DNA from: JBGTGT01 sp051439375
GTDB lineage: Bacteria; Cyanobacteriota; Cyanobacteriia; Cyanobacteriales; Microcystaceae
DNA: 25,615 bases
Assembly: GCA_051439375.1 (NCBI GenBank)
Contig: JBFRWB010000029.1
Span: 1-25,615 of the forward strand
Reading direction: 5' to 3'
Part shown: one piece after another, positions 6,567 to 15,326 of the stretch
How the letters are laid out: every line of letters starts with the position of its first letter
Position numbering within the stretch: the first letter of the stretch is position 1
Program-made: the position numbers and the translations under genes
The notes under the pieces: generated by a model
Databases searched by the model: none
The model's input: the letters and a program-made list of their open reading frames with translations, nothing else
What the model was told of the DNA's origin: nothing

Positions 6567-6865
6567 CTAAATATTTTTCCAATTGCTCCTTTTCTGATAG
6601 CTACTTTAGTTGTCATTCTTGCTTGGTTCTTTTCTCGTACTTCCCTCTTAATAATCTTGTTTTATCTCCTTCTCCTTCTCTTAACTCCCCAACTCCAATT
6701 ACTCCTTCTTTGCTTCCTTCTCCCCAACTAAATTTTTCTTTACCCATACCTAAAATACCTACTCCTCAGAATAACTTTCAAGGGGTTAGTTTTGAACCTT
6801 GGCATTGGCGTTTTGTGGGTTCACCGAAATCACAACTTATCTTTGAAGAAGCCCGTTATTTTTAA
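6558..6865 (+). pseudogene. M15 (VanY-type) D-Ala-D-Ala carboxypeptidase, catalytic core deleted
   Basis: Three pieces of a membrane-anchored M15B peptidase survive. First, a membrane helix is readable in one frame (IAPFLIATLVVILAWFFSRT, about 6581-6640). Second, after a frame change near 6645-6650 comes a proline-rich linker (SPSPSLNSPTPITPSLLPSP). Third, directly joined to it, is the extreme C-terminus GVSFEPWHWRFVGSPKSQLI followed by FEEARYF. EPWHWR carries the last zinc-binding histidine region of VanY. The ~130 residues holding the other zinc ligands are absent, so the product cannot be active. No ATG precedes the membrane helix. Its 3' end is 17 nt from the convergent glycosyltransferase gene. 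The 80-residue frame from TTG 6623 is therefore a relic, not a gene. Confidence 0.7.
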
Positions 6866-6883
6866 ACATGAGTTATGCTAAGT

Positions 6884-8020
6884 TTATAAGTAAGCCTCTA
6901 GAGTTTTTTGTGCCGTTTGTTGCCAAGAAAAATGTTGTGAACGCTTTTTTCCTTTATCAATTAACTGATCTCTTAAAGAAGAATTGTTAATAACTTCTAA
7001 GATAGCGTCTGCTAAGTCTAACATTTTGTTGGGATTAACCAAAATAGCTGCATCTCCTGCGACTTCTGGTAAAGAGGAAACGTTAGAGGTAATAACGGGT
7101 GTCCCTAATGTCATAGCTTCTAAGATAGGAAGGCCAAAACCTTCATAATAAGAGGGATAAACAAATACCTCTGCATTTTGATAAAAATAAGCCACTGCTT
7201 CATCTGATAAATAGTCTAAGTGATGAATAAATTGTTGATAGGAAGATTGTGCAATTTTATCTAAAATTGGTTGATATTTCCAGCCTAGTTTACCTACTAA
7301 TACTAAGTTATGTTCAATTTTTTTTATCTTTTTTAAATAGTTAAAGGCTTCAATTAAGGTAATAATATTTTTTCGAGGTTCTAAAGTGCTAACAAATAGA
7401 ATATAAGGCTCATTAAAATTATACAGGTTAGGTTTAATGGGTGGAGAATAAACCATTGCAGGAGAATAACGACTTGCTTGGGGAGTTACTCTAATTTTAT
7501 CTTCACGAAAATCTAAATATTTGATAATATCTTGCTTTGTACTATCAGCAAAAGTAATAATTAAATCTGTCCATTTTAAACAATTTGTGATTCTCGATTG
7601 ATAACTTTTCACAATATTGGTTGCATAGTTAGGATATTTAAAACAAGTCAGATCATGAATCGTCATTACTCTTAACCCTTGTTTAAAGGGGTAAATAAAA
7701 TGATCTGTACCTTGAATAATATCAGGATGATTTAAGGAATCTTCTAAGTAAGAAAGTAAGGGGTTGGGAAATTGGGATAAAAGGTTAACTAAAGTAACAG
7801 GAATAGGAATAGTTTCTATAGGATAATAGTTTTGAAGTAAGGGAGACGGGGAAACATTTTGCGTTAACCAATTTTTCAAAGACGGATGAAAATACAATCC
7901 TAATTGAAAGCCTTCGCTTTGTTGTAAGTTTGCTAGCCCTTGTATCAAACTATAGACATAGTAACCTACCCCACTTAATTGTCCTCGAATGGGGGTAACA
8001 TCCACATAAAGTTTTAACAT
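6884..8020 (-). CDS. Glycosyltransferase family 4 (GT-B fold)
   Basis: A 378-aa cytosolic retaining glycosyltransferase of the GT4/WbaZ-like type, which transfers a sugar from an NDP-sugar to an acceptor in polysaccharide or glycolipid synthesis. The N-terminal domain opens with YVDVTPIRGQLSGVGYYVYS (5-24), the glycine loop of the acceptor domain. The C-terminal Rossmann domain has STLEPRKN (211-218), LVLVGKLGWKY (239-249) and the E-x7-E signature in YEGFGLPILEAM (E293, E301). The length is normal. The ATG lies 22 nt after the stop of the amidohydrolase gene upstream, so the two are probably co-transcribed; no functional link is obvious. Donor and acceptor cannot be told from sequence. The 3' end converges on the VanY relic without a visible terminator. 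Confidence 0.92.
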   Translation of the reverse strand: MLKLYVDVTPIRGQLSGVGYYVYSLIQGLANLQQSEGFQLGLYFHPSLKNWLTQNVSPSPLLQNYYPIETIPIPVTLVNLLSQFPNPLLSYLEDSLNHPDIIQGTDHFIYPFKQGLRVMTIHDLTCFKYPNYATNIVKSYQSRITNCLKWTDLIITFADSTKQDIIKYLDFREDKIRVTPQASRYSPAMVYSPPIKPNLYNFNEPYILFVSTLEPRKNIITLIEAFNYLKKIKKIEHNLVLVGKLGWKYQPILDKIAQSSYQQFIHHLDYLSDEAVAYFYQNAEVFVYPSYYEGFGLPILEAMTLGTPVITSNVSSLPEVAGDAAILVNPNKMLDLADAILEVINNSSLRDQLIDKGKKRSQHFSWQQTAQKTLEAYL

Positions 8021-8042
8021 TTTTTAGCCATTAATTACATAA

Positions 8043-9092
8043 TTAAAGCGATAACAAAGTAGCTTGATCGGTTGTTTCTTGTTCCTGTAATAAATCCATT
8101 AGTAAAGACGCAGGCCGTCCTCCATAGGGCCAAGCAAACGCATGACGAAAAGCTGCATCTTGACAGGCTTCCAACTGTCGAAAATCAATAATATCTTGGG
8201 TTAATAAATTTTCATATTCAAAGGGAAGTCGTACATTGTGTAATCCTGCATTATCCGTGCAAATCGCAATATCAACCCCCGCTTCAAAACAGCGATCAAA
8301 GACGATTTTTAAGGTGTGTAAATCTTCTAATGTTCCCGTTTTTAAATAGGTGGTTGGACAAACCTCTAAACATTGACCGTTACGAGCAATTTCTGGTAAT
8401 AACTGAGGATATTTTAAAGGGATTTGAATTCCGTGGCCAATTCGCATTAAATAGGGGATTAACTCAGGATAACATCCTGCTTCAGTTTCATATAAATGAC
8501 CCGTTGTTTTTAACCCTAAAGAACGCGCATAATCATATAATTGAACAAATTCATCTAACCTTTCTTTGTAATGAGAATCTCCCCCTGCAATATCAATTCC
8601 GCAAACATATTCTTTCATCGTTACAGCTAAATCTGCGATCGCTTTATTAACACTATAGGGAAGACGGGAGTGCATACAAAGAATTTGACTGATAACAATG
8701 GGATATTCCTGAACTTGACTGGCTTTCCCCACAATTTTAACAATATCCGTCATCTGCTCAATTCTTTCTGCTTCTGATAAGCTATGATCGGTACGATAAT
8801 AAGGTGTGTATCTTAGTTCTAGATAGGCTAAATTTTCAAAAATATATGCTCCTCGAATGAGACGATAGATAAAATAGGGTAAGCTTTCTGAATTTTGTAC
8901 GCTTTCGACAAGGGTATGTAACTCTAAATATTCATCCAAGGAGTTACGTTCGCGGGTATAAAAGGCTTCAAATTCCCCATATTGAGGAAATTTTATGGCC
9001 AATTCTGGGTTATGGCGTTGAAAATAACGCCAAAGAATCCGAGGGACAACCGATCCCCCTAAATGACGGTGTAAGTCTGCATAGAGAGCCAC
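8043..9092 (-). CDS. Adenosine deaminase-like metal-dependent amidohydrolase
   Basis: A 349-aa TIM-barrel amidohydrolase of the adenosine/adenine deaminase group. Ligands expected for a single Zn site are present: H8 and H10 in DLHRHLGG, H199 in GHLYETEAG with the catalytic Glu at E202, H220 in RIGHG, and D280 in AICTDNAGLHN. The substrate-positioning loop GIDIAGGD (165-172) resembles the GxDLxGxE motif of deaminases. The second Asp of the canonical S-x-N-T-D-D motif (D296 of mammalian ADA) is Asn281 here, so the true substrate may not be adenosine. Translation starts with GTG at 9092, supported by AGGAG 7 nt upstream; no in-frame ATG fits as well. It heads a two-gene unit with the glycosyltransferase and is divergent from aroB. 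Confidence 0.85.
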   Translation of the reverse strand: MALYADLHRHLGGSVVPRILWRYFQRHNPELAIKFPQYGEFEAFYTRERNSLDEYLELHTLVESVQNSESLPYFIYRLIRGAYIFENLAYLELRYTPYYRTDHSLSEAERIEQMTDIVKIVGKASQVQEYPIVISQILCMHSRLPYSVNKAIADLAVTMKEYVCGIDIAGGDSHYKERLDEFVQLYDYARSLGLKTTGHLYETEAGCYPELIPYLMRIGHGIQIPLKYPQLLPEIARNGQCLEVCPTTYLKTGTLEDLHTLKIVFDRCFEAGVDIAICTDNAGLHNVRLPFEYENLLTQDIIDFRQLEACQDAAFRHAFAWPYGGRPASLLMDLLQEQETTDQATLLSL

Positions 9093-9212
9093 AATAATCT
9101 CCTATAATATTAATTCGCTCTATTTTAACCTTAACCAGCACTTGCGTTGATTCATAATTGATAATTTATGAGAAATAATAAATAATTTCATAACAATGTT
9201 AGGCCATTGAAT

Positions 9213-9242
9213 TTGACAATCAAGCCGGCCTTTTCTTGTAAA
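9213..9242 (+). promoter_or_regulatory. Candidate sigma70-type promoter for aroB
   Basis: TTGACA at 9213-9218 is followed after 17-18 nt by TTGTAA/TGTAAA (9236-9242). This would give a transcript starting near 9250, about 65 nt before the aroB ATG. The -10 is poor, so the call is tentative. Confidence 0.3.
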
Positions 9243-9316
9243 AACAGGTAACATGATCAATGTGAGAGTTAAAGCCTCAATCTCCCCTATCTTTCCATTC
9301 TCCACAATACAAGTCT

Positions 9317-10420
9317 ATGGCTGCTATTCTTCCCGTAAAACTGCCCCATACTTCCTATAATGTTGTTATTCAACCCAATCAACTGGCGCAGATTGGCGAT
9401 TACATTAAACCGTTAAAGATTGGTAAAAGTCTCTTAATTGTCTCTAATCCAGAGATTTTTGAGTTTTATGGAGAAATCGTCACTAAATCTCTGACAGATG
9501 CCGGATTTATTGCCTATCATCATATCATTCCTGCCGGGGAAACCTATAAAACCCTCGATACCATTGCCAAAATTTATGATACCGCTTTGGAAAACCGTCT
9601 AGAACGAAGTTCAACCTTGATAAGCTTAGGAGGAGGGGTTATCGGTGATATGACGGGCTTTGCTGCTGCCACATGGCTAAGAGGCGTTAATTTTATCCAA
9701 ATTCCCACCTCCTTACTCGCCATGGTAGATGCGTCTATTGGGGGAAAAACTGGGGTTAACCATCCCCAAGGAAAAAACTTGATTGGGGCATTTTATCAGC
9801 CTAAACTGGTTTTTATTGATCCAATTGTCTTAAAAACCTTACCTGAGCGAGAATTTAGAGCAGGAATGGCAGAAGTAATTAAATATGGAATTATATGGGA
9901 TAAAATACTTTTCGAGGAACTCGAATCTGCACAAGCTTTACATCAACTTTCATCCTTAGATGAAAAAGCCTTGAGTTACATCATTACTCGTTCTTGTCAA
10001 GCTAAAATCGAGGTTGTTAGTCAGGATGAGAAGGAAGCAGGATTACGGGCAATTTTGAACTATGGTCATACTATTGGTCATGCTATTGAAAGTTTAACGG
10101 GATATAGTCAAATTAACCACGGAGAAGCCGTAGGAATTGGGATGGTAGCAGCGGGAAAAATGGCAACCTTATTAGATTTGTGGACACCAGACGCAGAAAA
10201 ACTTCAATTTACCTTAATTGAGAAGGCCGGACTTCCCACCGTAATTCCCCATCAATTAGACAATGATCAGATTATTCATTTATTACAAACAGATAAAAAA
10301 GTCAAAGCAGGGAAAGTCCGTTTTATTTTACCAAAATCCATTGGGAAAGTCTTTATTAGTGATCAAGTCGCAGAAGAAACTGTTAGAAAAGCCATTAATT
10401 TAGTTAAAGACTGTCCTTAA
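9317..10420 (+). CDS. aroB: 3-dehydroquinate synthase
   Basis: A 367-aa enzyme converting DAHP to 3-dehydroquinate, step two of the shikimate pathway, with NAD+ and a divalent metal in the cytoplasm. NAD-binding glycines are in LISLGGGVIGDMTGFAAATW (101-120), followed by QIPTSLLAMVDASIGGKTGV (128-147) and the NLIGAFYQP motif. Metal ligands are E186 in GMAEVIKYG, the His pair in NYGHTIGHAIE (H251, H255) and H268 in INHGEAVGIG. Length is typical for bacterial AroB. The start at 9317 fits the family N-terminus, although there is no strong Shine-Dalgarno. It stands alone: the neighbours on both sides are on the minus strand. Confidence 0.98.
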   Translation: MAAILPVKLPHTSYNVVIQPNQLAQIGDYIKPLKIGKSLLIVSNPEIFEFYGEIVTKSLTDAGFIAYHHIIPAGETYKTLDTIAKIYDTALENRLERSSTLISLGGGVIGDMTGFAAATWLRGVNFIQIPTSLLAMVDASIGGKTGVNHPQGKNLIGAFYQPKLVFIDPIVLKTLPEREFRAGMAEVIKYGIIWDKILFEELESAQALHQLSSLDEKALSYIITRSCQAKIEVVSQDEKEAGLRAILNYGHTIGHAIESLTGYSQINHGEAVGIGMVAAGKMATLLDLWTPDAEKLQFTLIEKAGLPTVIPHQLDNDQIIHLLQTDKKVKAGKVRFILPKSIGKVFISDQVAEETVRKAINLVKDCP

Positions 10421-10657
10421 TTCTGCATGATTAAATTGCTATCTACTAACTATGTTCTTTAATCTTCTCCATAAAAATTCGCTCTTGTTCTTCTAACGGT
10501 ATATCCTTAGAATAAATAACAGGATTTAGCGTCATAGCGAAAATCTTAATAAGTAATAAATAATAAGTAGTAGGGGCAGGTTTTAAACGTCAATTTTATG
10601 TCTCAATCATAATTTATCTGTTAGTTAAACTTGCCCGTACATAAAGCCCGAAGATAG

Positions 10658-11716
10658 TTAAGGATAAAAAGGTAATTTAGGTAAGCCAAGGGTTTCTTCC
10701 CAACCCATCATCAAGTTTAAACATTGTACCGCCTGTCCTGCTTGTCCTTTCAACAAATTATCAATTGCAGACATAACAATCACTCGATTCGTTCGAGAAT
10801 CCGTTTCTACCCCAAGATAGCAAAGATTCGTCCCTGCCGCCCATTTTGTCTGAGGATACACCCCATTAGGTAACACTTTAACAAAAGGAGAAGACCGATA
10901 AAACGCACCATAAATGGTTAATAAATCATCTCTTACCAATCCGGGATCTCTTAAGGTAGCATAAACTGTTGATAAAATTCCCCTGACCATCGGTAACAAA
11001 TGGGGAGTAAACTGTACCTTAACCTCTTGCGCTGCTAAATCACTACAAACTTGTTCAATTTCTGGGGTATGTCTATGTTTGCCTACTCCATAAGCACAAA
11101 ATGAACTATCCGCTTCTGCTAAGAGTAAATTAATTTTTCCTTGACGGCCGCCCCCTGATGTTCCCGATTTTGCGTCAATAATCGCTGTCTCCGGCACAAT
11201 TAATCCCTGTTTCAATAAAGGGGCTAAAGCTAATAAGCTTGCAGTAGGATAACAACCCGGACAACCAATTAACTGACTATTTTTAATTCCATTGCCATAC
11301 AATTCAGGCAAACCATACACCGCTTTAGCCGCAATTTCTTGATCATCTCGTTCCTTATTGTACCAAGCCGTATAAGTTCCTAAATCCTTAAAACGATAGT
11401 CTGCAGATAAATCCAGTACCTTACAGCCTTTCTCTAATAATTTACCCGCCATATCACAGGCTAATCCATTTGGAAGCCCTAAAAAGACCACTTCAGCCCG
11501 TTTTGCTACCTCATCTAAGTCAATTGCTTCCACCTTCATTTCTAAACAGTGACCGAGATGGGGATATAATTCTGCGTAAGCTTTTCCTGCACTACTATCA
11601 CCCCCTAAGTAAACAATTTCCACTAAGGGATGTTCTAACAATAATCGCACTAACTGCACGCCACCATAACCAGATGCGCCAATAATTGCAACAGGGATTC
11701 GAGTTGAGTCACTCAT
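10658..11716 (-). CDS. argC: N-acetyl-gamma-glutamyl-phosphate reductase
   Basis: A 352-aa NADPH-dependent reductase of arginine biosynthesis, converting N-acetylglutamyl phosphate to the semialdehyde. The Rossmann loop is GASGYGG (13-19). LPNGLA (81-86) and LDLSADYRF (101-109) are family blocks, and the catalytic cysteine is C155 in GCPGCYPTAS. Later blocks include DAKSGTSGGG (about 181-190) and a phosphate-binding HRHTPE region. This is the long bacterial ArgC type. It is monocistronic in this window and divergent from the M20 gene with a 100-bp shared upstream region. There is no clear ARG box or other operator. Confidence 0.98.
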   Translation of the reverse strand: MSDSTRIPVAIIGASGYGGVQLVRLLLEHPLVEIVYLGGDSSAGKAYAELYPHLGHCLEMKVEAIDLDEVAKRAEVVFLGLPNGLACDMAGKLLEKGCKVLDLSADYRFKDLGTYTAWYNKERDDQEIAAKAVYGLPELYGNGIKNSQLIGCPGCYPTASLLALAPLLKQGLIVPETAIIDAKSGTSGGGRQGKINLLLAEADSSFCAYGVGKHRHTPEIEQVCSDLAAQEVKVQFTPHLLPMVRGILSTVYATLRDPGLVRDDLLTIYGAFYRSSPFVKVLPNGVYPQTKWAAGTNLCYLGVETDSRTNRVIVMSAIDNLLKGQAGQAVQCLNLMMGWEETLGLPKLPFYP

Positions 11717-11816
11717 AACGTTTGTTATCCTATACCAAGAGTTAAAGTTAAAAAACTGGCTTTAGCTGAATTGTAGAACCAAGTCTCTCTGAGAAATCAG
11801 AAATTTTGCTGAAAAA

Positions 11817-12995
11817 ATGTTATCGGAAATTAAGAAAATCGCTGAAAAACTCTCCCCCCGACTCGTTGAAATTCGCCGTCATTTCCACGCTTATCCGGAA
11901 TTAAGTGGGCAAGAATACCATACATCTGCCTATATTTCTGGTGTCTTATCTTCAATGGGGCTGCATGTGCAGGAAAATATCGGAAAAACAGGTGTTGTAG
12001 GCAATTTAGACGGAACAGGGCAGGATAAGCGAGTGATCGCCCTACGAACCGATATGGATGCGTTACCGATTACAGAACATACGGGATTGGATTTTCTCTC
12101 TACTAAACCCGGTATTATGCACGCCTGTGGTCATGATATCCATAGTACCGTTGGTTTAGGTGTCGCCATGGTTCTCTCCCAACTCCCAACTCCCCTCGCG
12201 GGAACGGTTCGCTTCCTATTCCAACCTGCCGAAGAAATCGCCCAAGGCGCAAGCTGGATGGTGTCAGAAGGGGTGATGGATGGGGTAAATGCTATTTTTG
12301 GTCTTCACGTCTTTCCCTCCATTCCTGCTCGTTCTGTCGGTCTTAGATACGGTGCATTAACTGCGGCGGCTGATGATTTAGAGATTATCATAAAAGGAGA
12401 GTCTGGTCACGGTGCAAGACCCCATGAAGCGATAGATGCGATATGGATAGCGTCTCAGGTTATTACTGCCCTTCAGCAAGCGATTAGTCGGACTCAGAAC
12501 CCATTACGCCCGATTGTGTTAACCATTGGTCAAATGAGTGGGGGAAAAGCCCCTAATATTATCGCTGATCAGGTTAAGATGTTGGGAACGGTGCGATCGC
12601 TTCATCCTGAAACCCATGCAAAGTTACCTGACTGGATAGAGGGAATTGTGGCCAATGTCTGTAGAACTTATGGTGCAACCTACGAGGTGAACTATCGTCG
12701 AGGTGTTCCTTCTGTCCACAATGATCCTAAATTAACCCGACTATTAGAATCGGTGTGTCGGGAAGCATGGGGGAATAATCGAGTACAAATCTTAAATGAA
12801 CCGTCGTTGGGGGCAGAAGATTTCTCAGTTTACCTTAATCATGCCCCCGGTACTATGTTCCGTCTAGGGGTGGGACAGTCAGGATTATTAAATCCACCTT
12901 TACATAGTCCTTTATTTCAAGCAGATGAGTCAGCTATTGTTACAGGGGTTGTTACTTTAGCTTATGCCATTTATCAATATTTTCAAGATGAATAA
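11817..12995 (+). CDS. M20D family amidohydrolase (N-acyl-amino-acid/IAA-amino-acid hydrolase type)
   Basis: A 392-aa dinuclear metallohydrolase that cleaves N-acyl amino acids such as hippurate, acetyl-ornithine-like or auxin conjugates; the exact substrate is not predictable. Motifs run in order: RRHFHAYPELSGQE (20-33), RTDMDALP (77-84), the M20D cysteine/histidine motif MHACGHDIH (101-109; C104, H106), QPAEE (136-140), GLHVFP (162-167) with H164, and GAEDFSVYL near residue 340 before the last metal histidine region. The dimerisation lid lies at ~180-290. It sits head to head with argC; both act on acylated amino acids, but shared regulation is only a possibility. No signal peptide is seen, so it is cytosolic. 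Confidence 0.92.
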   Translation: MLSEIKKIAEKLSPRLVEIRRHFHAYPELSGQEYHTSAYISGVLSSMGLHVQENIGKTGVVGNLDGTGQDKRVIALRTDMDALPITEHTGLDFLSTKPGIMHACGHDIHSTVGLGVAMVLSQLPTPLAGTVRFLFQPAEEIAQGASWMVSEGVMDGVNAIFGLHVFPSIPARSVGLRYGALTAAADDLEIIIKGESGHGARPHEAIDAIWIASQVITALQQAISRTQNPLRPIVLTIGQMSGGKAPNIIADQVKMLGTVRSLHPETHAKLPDWIEGIVANVCRTYGATYEVNYRRGVPSVHNDPKLTRLLESVCREAWGNNRVQILNEPSLGAEDFSVYLNHAPGTMFRLGVGQSGLLNPPLHSPLFQADESAIVTGVVTLAYAIYQYFQDE

Positions 12996-13422
12996 ATTAG
13001 GCTTTTATTTCAGCATAAAATCAACAATCAATCAGTCAAATGTTAAGAGAATCAATATGTTATCTTTTCCCCTTGTTTTAAACTTACCTCCTTCGGTACA
13101 TCTAGATAATGTTTAGAGAATCCAACAACTGTTAAGGGTGAACCTATCTTGCAAGGGTTTGTTTTAAATATGGCTAAATTTTGGTAACTATAAATTGTGA
13201 TAAGACTTACATTTAATGATGATTATCTCTCTTCTGTCAAAGCAAGAAAACCCTTGTGATTTCTAGAGTCTAGAACCCTTACCTAGACTGCGATCACCCA
13301 ATTATTTTTTATTAAGAAACCTATCCAACAAAGACTAAAAAATCCTTAGACAAAGGTAGAGGCGGTTGATGCGATCGCCTCTACAAAAAGTTAAAATATA
13401 TTACTATGTTTTGCAGTAACAA
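12996..13422. other. 427-bp intergenic region between the M20 gene and cnfR
   Basis: No credible gene is seen. It holds one HIP1 site (13371-13378) inside a hairpin downstream of cnfR, and AT-rich sequence otherwise. A 19-codon frame starting at 13057 (MLSFPLVLNLPPSVHLDNV) is too short to support. Confidence 0.6.
13356..13384 (-). terminator. 9-bp hairpin containing HIP1 downstream of cnfR
   Basis: GTAGAGGCG / CGCCTCTAC is a perfect stem with an 11-nt loop, and the right arm overlaps a GCGATCGC octamer. On the minus strand it is followed only by CTTTG, so it is at best a weak terminator for cnfR. It could equally be a small dispersed palindromic repeat. Confidence 0.4.
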
Positions 13423-15039
13423 TTATTCTTGTTGAATTGCTAATACTTGTCGTAACCGCTTTTGATCCTCACATTTTGCTGCAAACCGTCCCCGTTCAAG
13501 ATCCCGTATCCAACTCTGACTCTTACCTAATTTTTGGGCTAATTCTCGTTGACTCATTCCCTGTTCTTTACGGGCTGAGAGAATTAATTCGCCAGAAAGG
13601 TTGGGTAAATTAGATTTAACTTTGCGCTTTCTGTTGATTTTTTGTTGTTTTTTCTGTTCATATTTCACCAATTGTTCTTCCCAATCCGGGGGAAATTCAA
13701 ACTGAAGGATACGCGCCTTTAACAACTGCGTCCATTTTCCCCGTGGGGCTGAATCGGTTAGGCTTTTGGATTGACTGCCATCTTTTAACCAAAATTCCAA
13801 GGCTTCTTCTGCATCATCGGGTAAAGCTTCTAATTTTGCCCAAAGAGGCTGAATGGTTTCGGGATAGGTAACTGGATCAAATACTGCCTTAATACCATAA
13901 TGATTCAGAACTTCTAAATCCCCTTCAAATTTACGAACAAGGCGTTTGCGGTAATCTCGTTCAAGGGTTGCCTCATCAATCTTATCCTGCCCATAGGCAA
14001 TCTGCATGAGGGTAGAAGTGGTAATACATTGTTTGCGGCCGATTTTGGCTTTAAACAACAACCAGAGTAACATTCTGACTGCCCCTTGGTGTTGTTGCCA
14101 CATACTCATCACAGTGGTGAGGATAAATTTCGGTAACGTACCGTATTGATAAAAGGCAGTTCGTTGACGATAACCCACTCGATTTAGGAAATACTTAGCC
14201 CATGCCCCCGCTTGAATTCTAAAGGTCAAACCTACTAAGTGTTTACAGCCATTTTCGTCTTCTTGAAAATGATGACGCGTATAGACTAAATGCCAAAGGG
14301 GACTTTCTTCTAACAAGGTACTGGGGATTTTCCCTTGTTTTGGCCAGTTAATGCCTACCATTACCTGACAAGGGGTTTGGACAAGGGTTTTGATTAGGGT
14401 TAATTTTGTCGCTTTGCTGAGATCCTTGCGTTTGTCTAAGCCTAAGTAAGTCTCAATTTGTTGATCATTAATCACAAAAGATTCTTCCCAAGGATTATCT
14501 AATGTGGTGGCATAAGCAGCATAAATTAAATGAAGACAAGCTGACCGTAAATCAATATCTTCTAAGGCTTCAGGTGTCGATAAAAATTTACCTTCTTGGG
14601 GATTTTCTAACTCTACACTTAATTTATCAACTAAACGAAAATTTAAGCTTCCTCGTCCTTGTTTAACTTGTCGATGATACAGCAAAGTATTATCTTCTTG
14701 GACTTGCCACGGTAATGCTGGCGCACCACTCAAAAGTTTACAGGCTTCCCAGATTACCATCGAAGAGGCAAAGGGGCTATTTTTACCATTGGAAAAGAGA
14801 TCTAAACTCGCTTCTGAACGTTTTACTCTTTTATAACGTCCTTTTTTTGCTTGCACGGGCATTGGACTACTAACGGGACACTGCACAATACAAATTGGTT
14901 CTGGTGCAGTCCCTTGACAGTTATTACACAGACCTGCTTCGATCCAAAATGAACCGTTTTCATTATGAATTGCGCCAGTTGGACATTGAGGTTGACAAGT
15001 CCCACAATTAAAACAACTCTCAGAAATTGTATAAGCCAT
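13423..15039 (-). CDS. cnfR: CnfR/PatB-type transcriptional activator of nitrogen fixation (ferredoxin-HTH)
   Basis: A 538-aa protein with an N-terminal 2[4Fe-4S] bacterial ferredoxin domain and a C-terminal XRE-type helix-turn-helix. The first cluster motif is C9-x2-C12-x2-C15-x3-C19-P. The second is C38-x2-C41-x8-C50-x3-C54-P. The HTH is at about 485-535 (SARKEQGMSQRELAQKLGKS, then QSWIRDLERG). This layout and length (Anabaena PatB is about 530 aa) are those of CnfR/PatB, the oxygen-sensitive master activator of cyanobacterial nif genes. In Anabaena, patB loss disturbs heterocyst pattern and diazotrophic growth. The basic stretch KKQQKINRKRKVKS separates the long middle region from the HTH. 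The ATG at 15039 has AAAGAG upstream. No nif gene lies within 13 kb upstream or 10 kb downstream, which is unusual for this gene. It is transcribed alone. Confidence 0.88.
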   Translation of the reverse strand: MAYTISESCFNCGTCQPQCPTGAIHNENGSFWIEAGLCNNCQGTAPEPICIVQCPVSSPMPVQAKKGRYKRVKRSEASLDLFSNGKNSPFASSMVIWEACKLLSGAPALPWQVQEDNTLLYHRQVKQGRGSLNFRLVDKLSVELENPQEGKFLSTPEALEDIDLRSACLHLIYAAYATTLDNPWEESFVINDQQIETYLGLDKRKDLSKATKLTLIKTLVQTPCQVMVGINWPKQGKIPSTLLEESPLWHLVYTRHHFQEDENGCKHLVGLTFRIQAGAWAKYFLNRVGYRQRTAFYQYGTLPKFILTTVMSMWQQHQGAVRMLLWLLFKAKIGRKQCITTSTLMQIAYGQDKIDEATLERDYRKRLVRKFEGDLEVLNHYGIKAVFDPVTYPETIQPLWAKLEALPDDAEEALEFWLKDGSQSKSLTDSAPRGKWTQLLKARILQFEFPPDWEEQLVKYEQKKQQKINRKRKVKSNLPNLSGELILSARKEQGMSQRELAQKLGKSQSWIRDLERGRFAAKCEDQKRLRQVLAIQQE

Positions 15040-15224
15040 AACACTCTTTCAGCGAATAACAAGGGAGAAACAATAAATAGGAAAAACGGAATTGATCTTT
15101 ACCAAAAAACTTGCTAAGATAACATAAAAGATATGTAAGATTTGAATGCTAGCGATTAGGGATCAAGAAAAACAAATGATGATTCCCCTAATCCTAGTAG
15201 ATGCAAAAAAGCTAAACTGTTCAA

Positions 15225-15326
15225 ATGAATCGTTTTAATAATTTATTAATATTCCTTATTCTATTCATAACCGCTTTTACCTCAATATCTGTGTTCATTT
15301 TGAACCTTTCAGACAAAAAAAGATGA
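15225..15326 (+). CDS. Possible 33-aa single-pass membrane peptide
   Basis: ATG 15225 to TGA 15324-15326 encodes MNRFNNLLIFLILFITAFTS followed by ISVFILNLSDKKR. One strong hydrophobic helix (residues ~7-27) has positive residues at both ends, the typical look of a small membrane protein. There is no Shine-Dalgarno, and the last codons are read through the A-run and stem of the opposite-strand terminator, which lowers confidence. It resembles no small photosystem or cytochrome b6f subunit that I recognise. Confidence 0.25.
   Translation: MNRFNNLLIFLILFITAFTSISVFILNLSDKKR

Noticed and set aside
9120..9305. 61-codon minus-strand frame between the amidohydrolase and aroB
   Set aside because: It covers the shared upstream region including a likely aroB promoter and AT heptamers; there is no RBS and no family resemblance.
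10446..10535. 29-codon minus-strand frame (MTLNPVIYSKDIPLEEQERI...) between aroB and argC
   Set aside because: The composition is protein-like and may be a relic, but it has no RBS and is too short to support without conservation data.
13057..13116. Possible N-terminal relic of a Uma2-type nuclease (LPPSVHLDN)
   Set aside because: Only about nine residues resemble the family and the frame stops at once; chance is likely.
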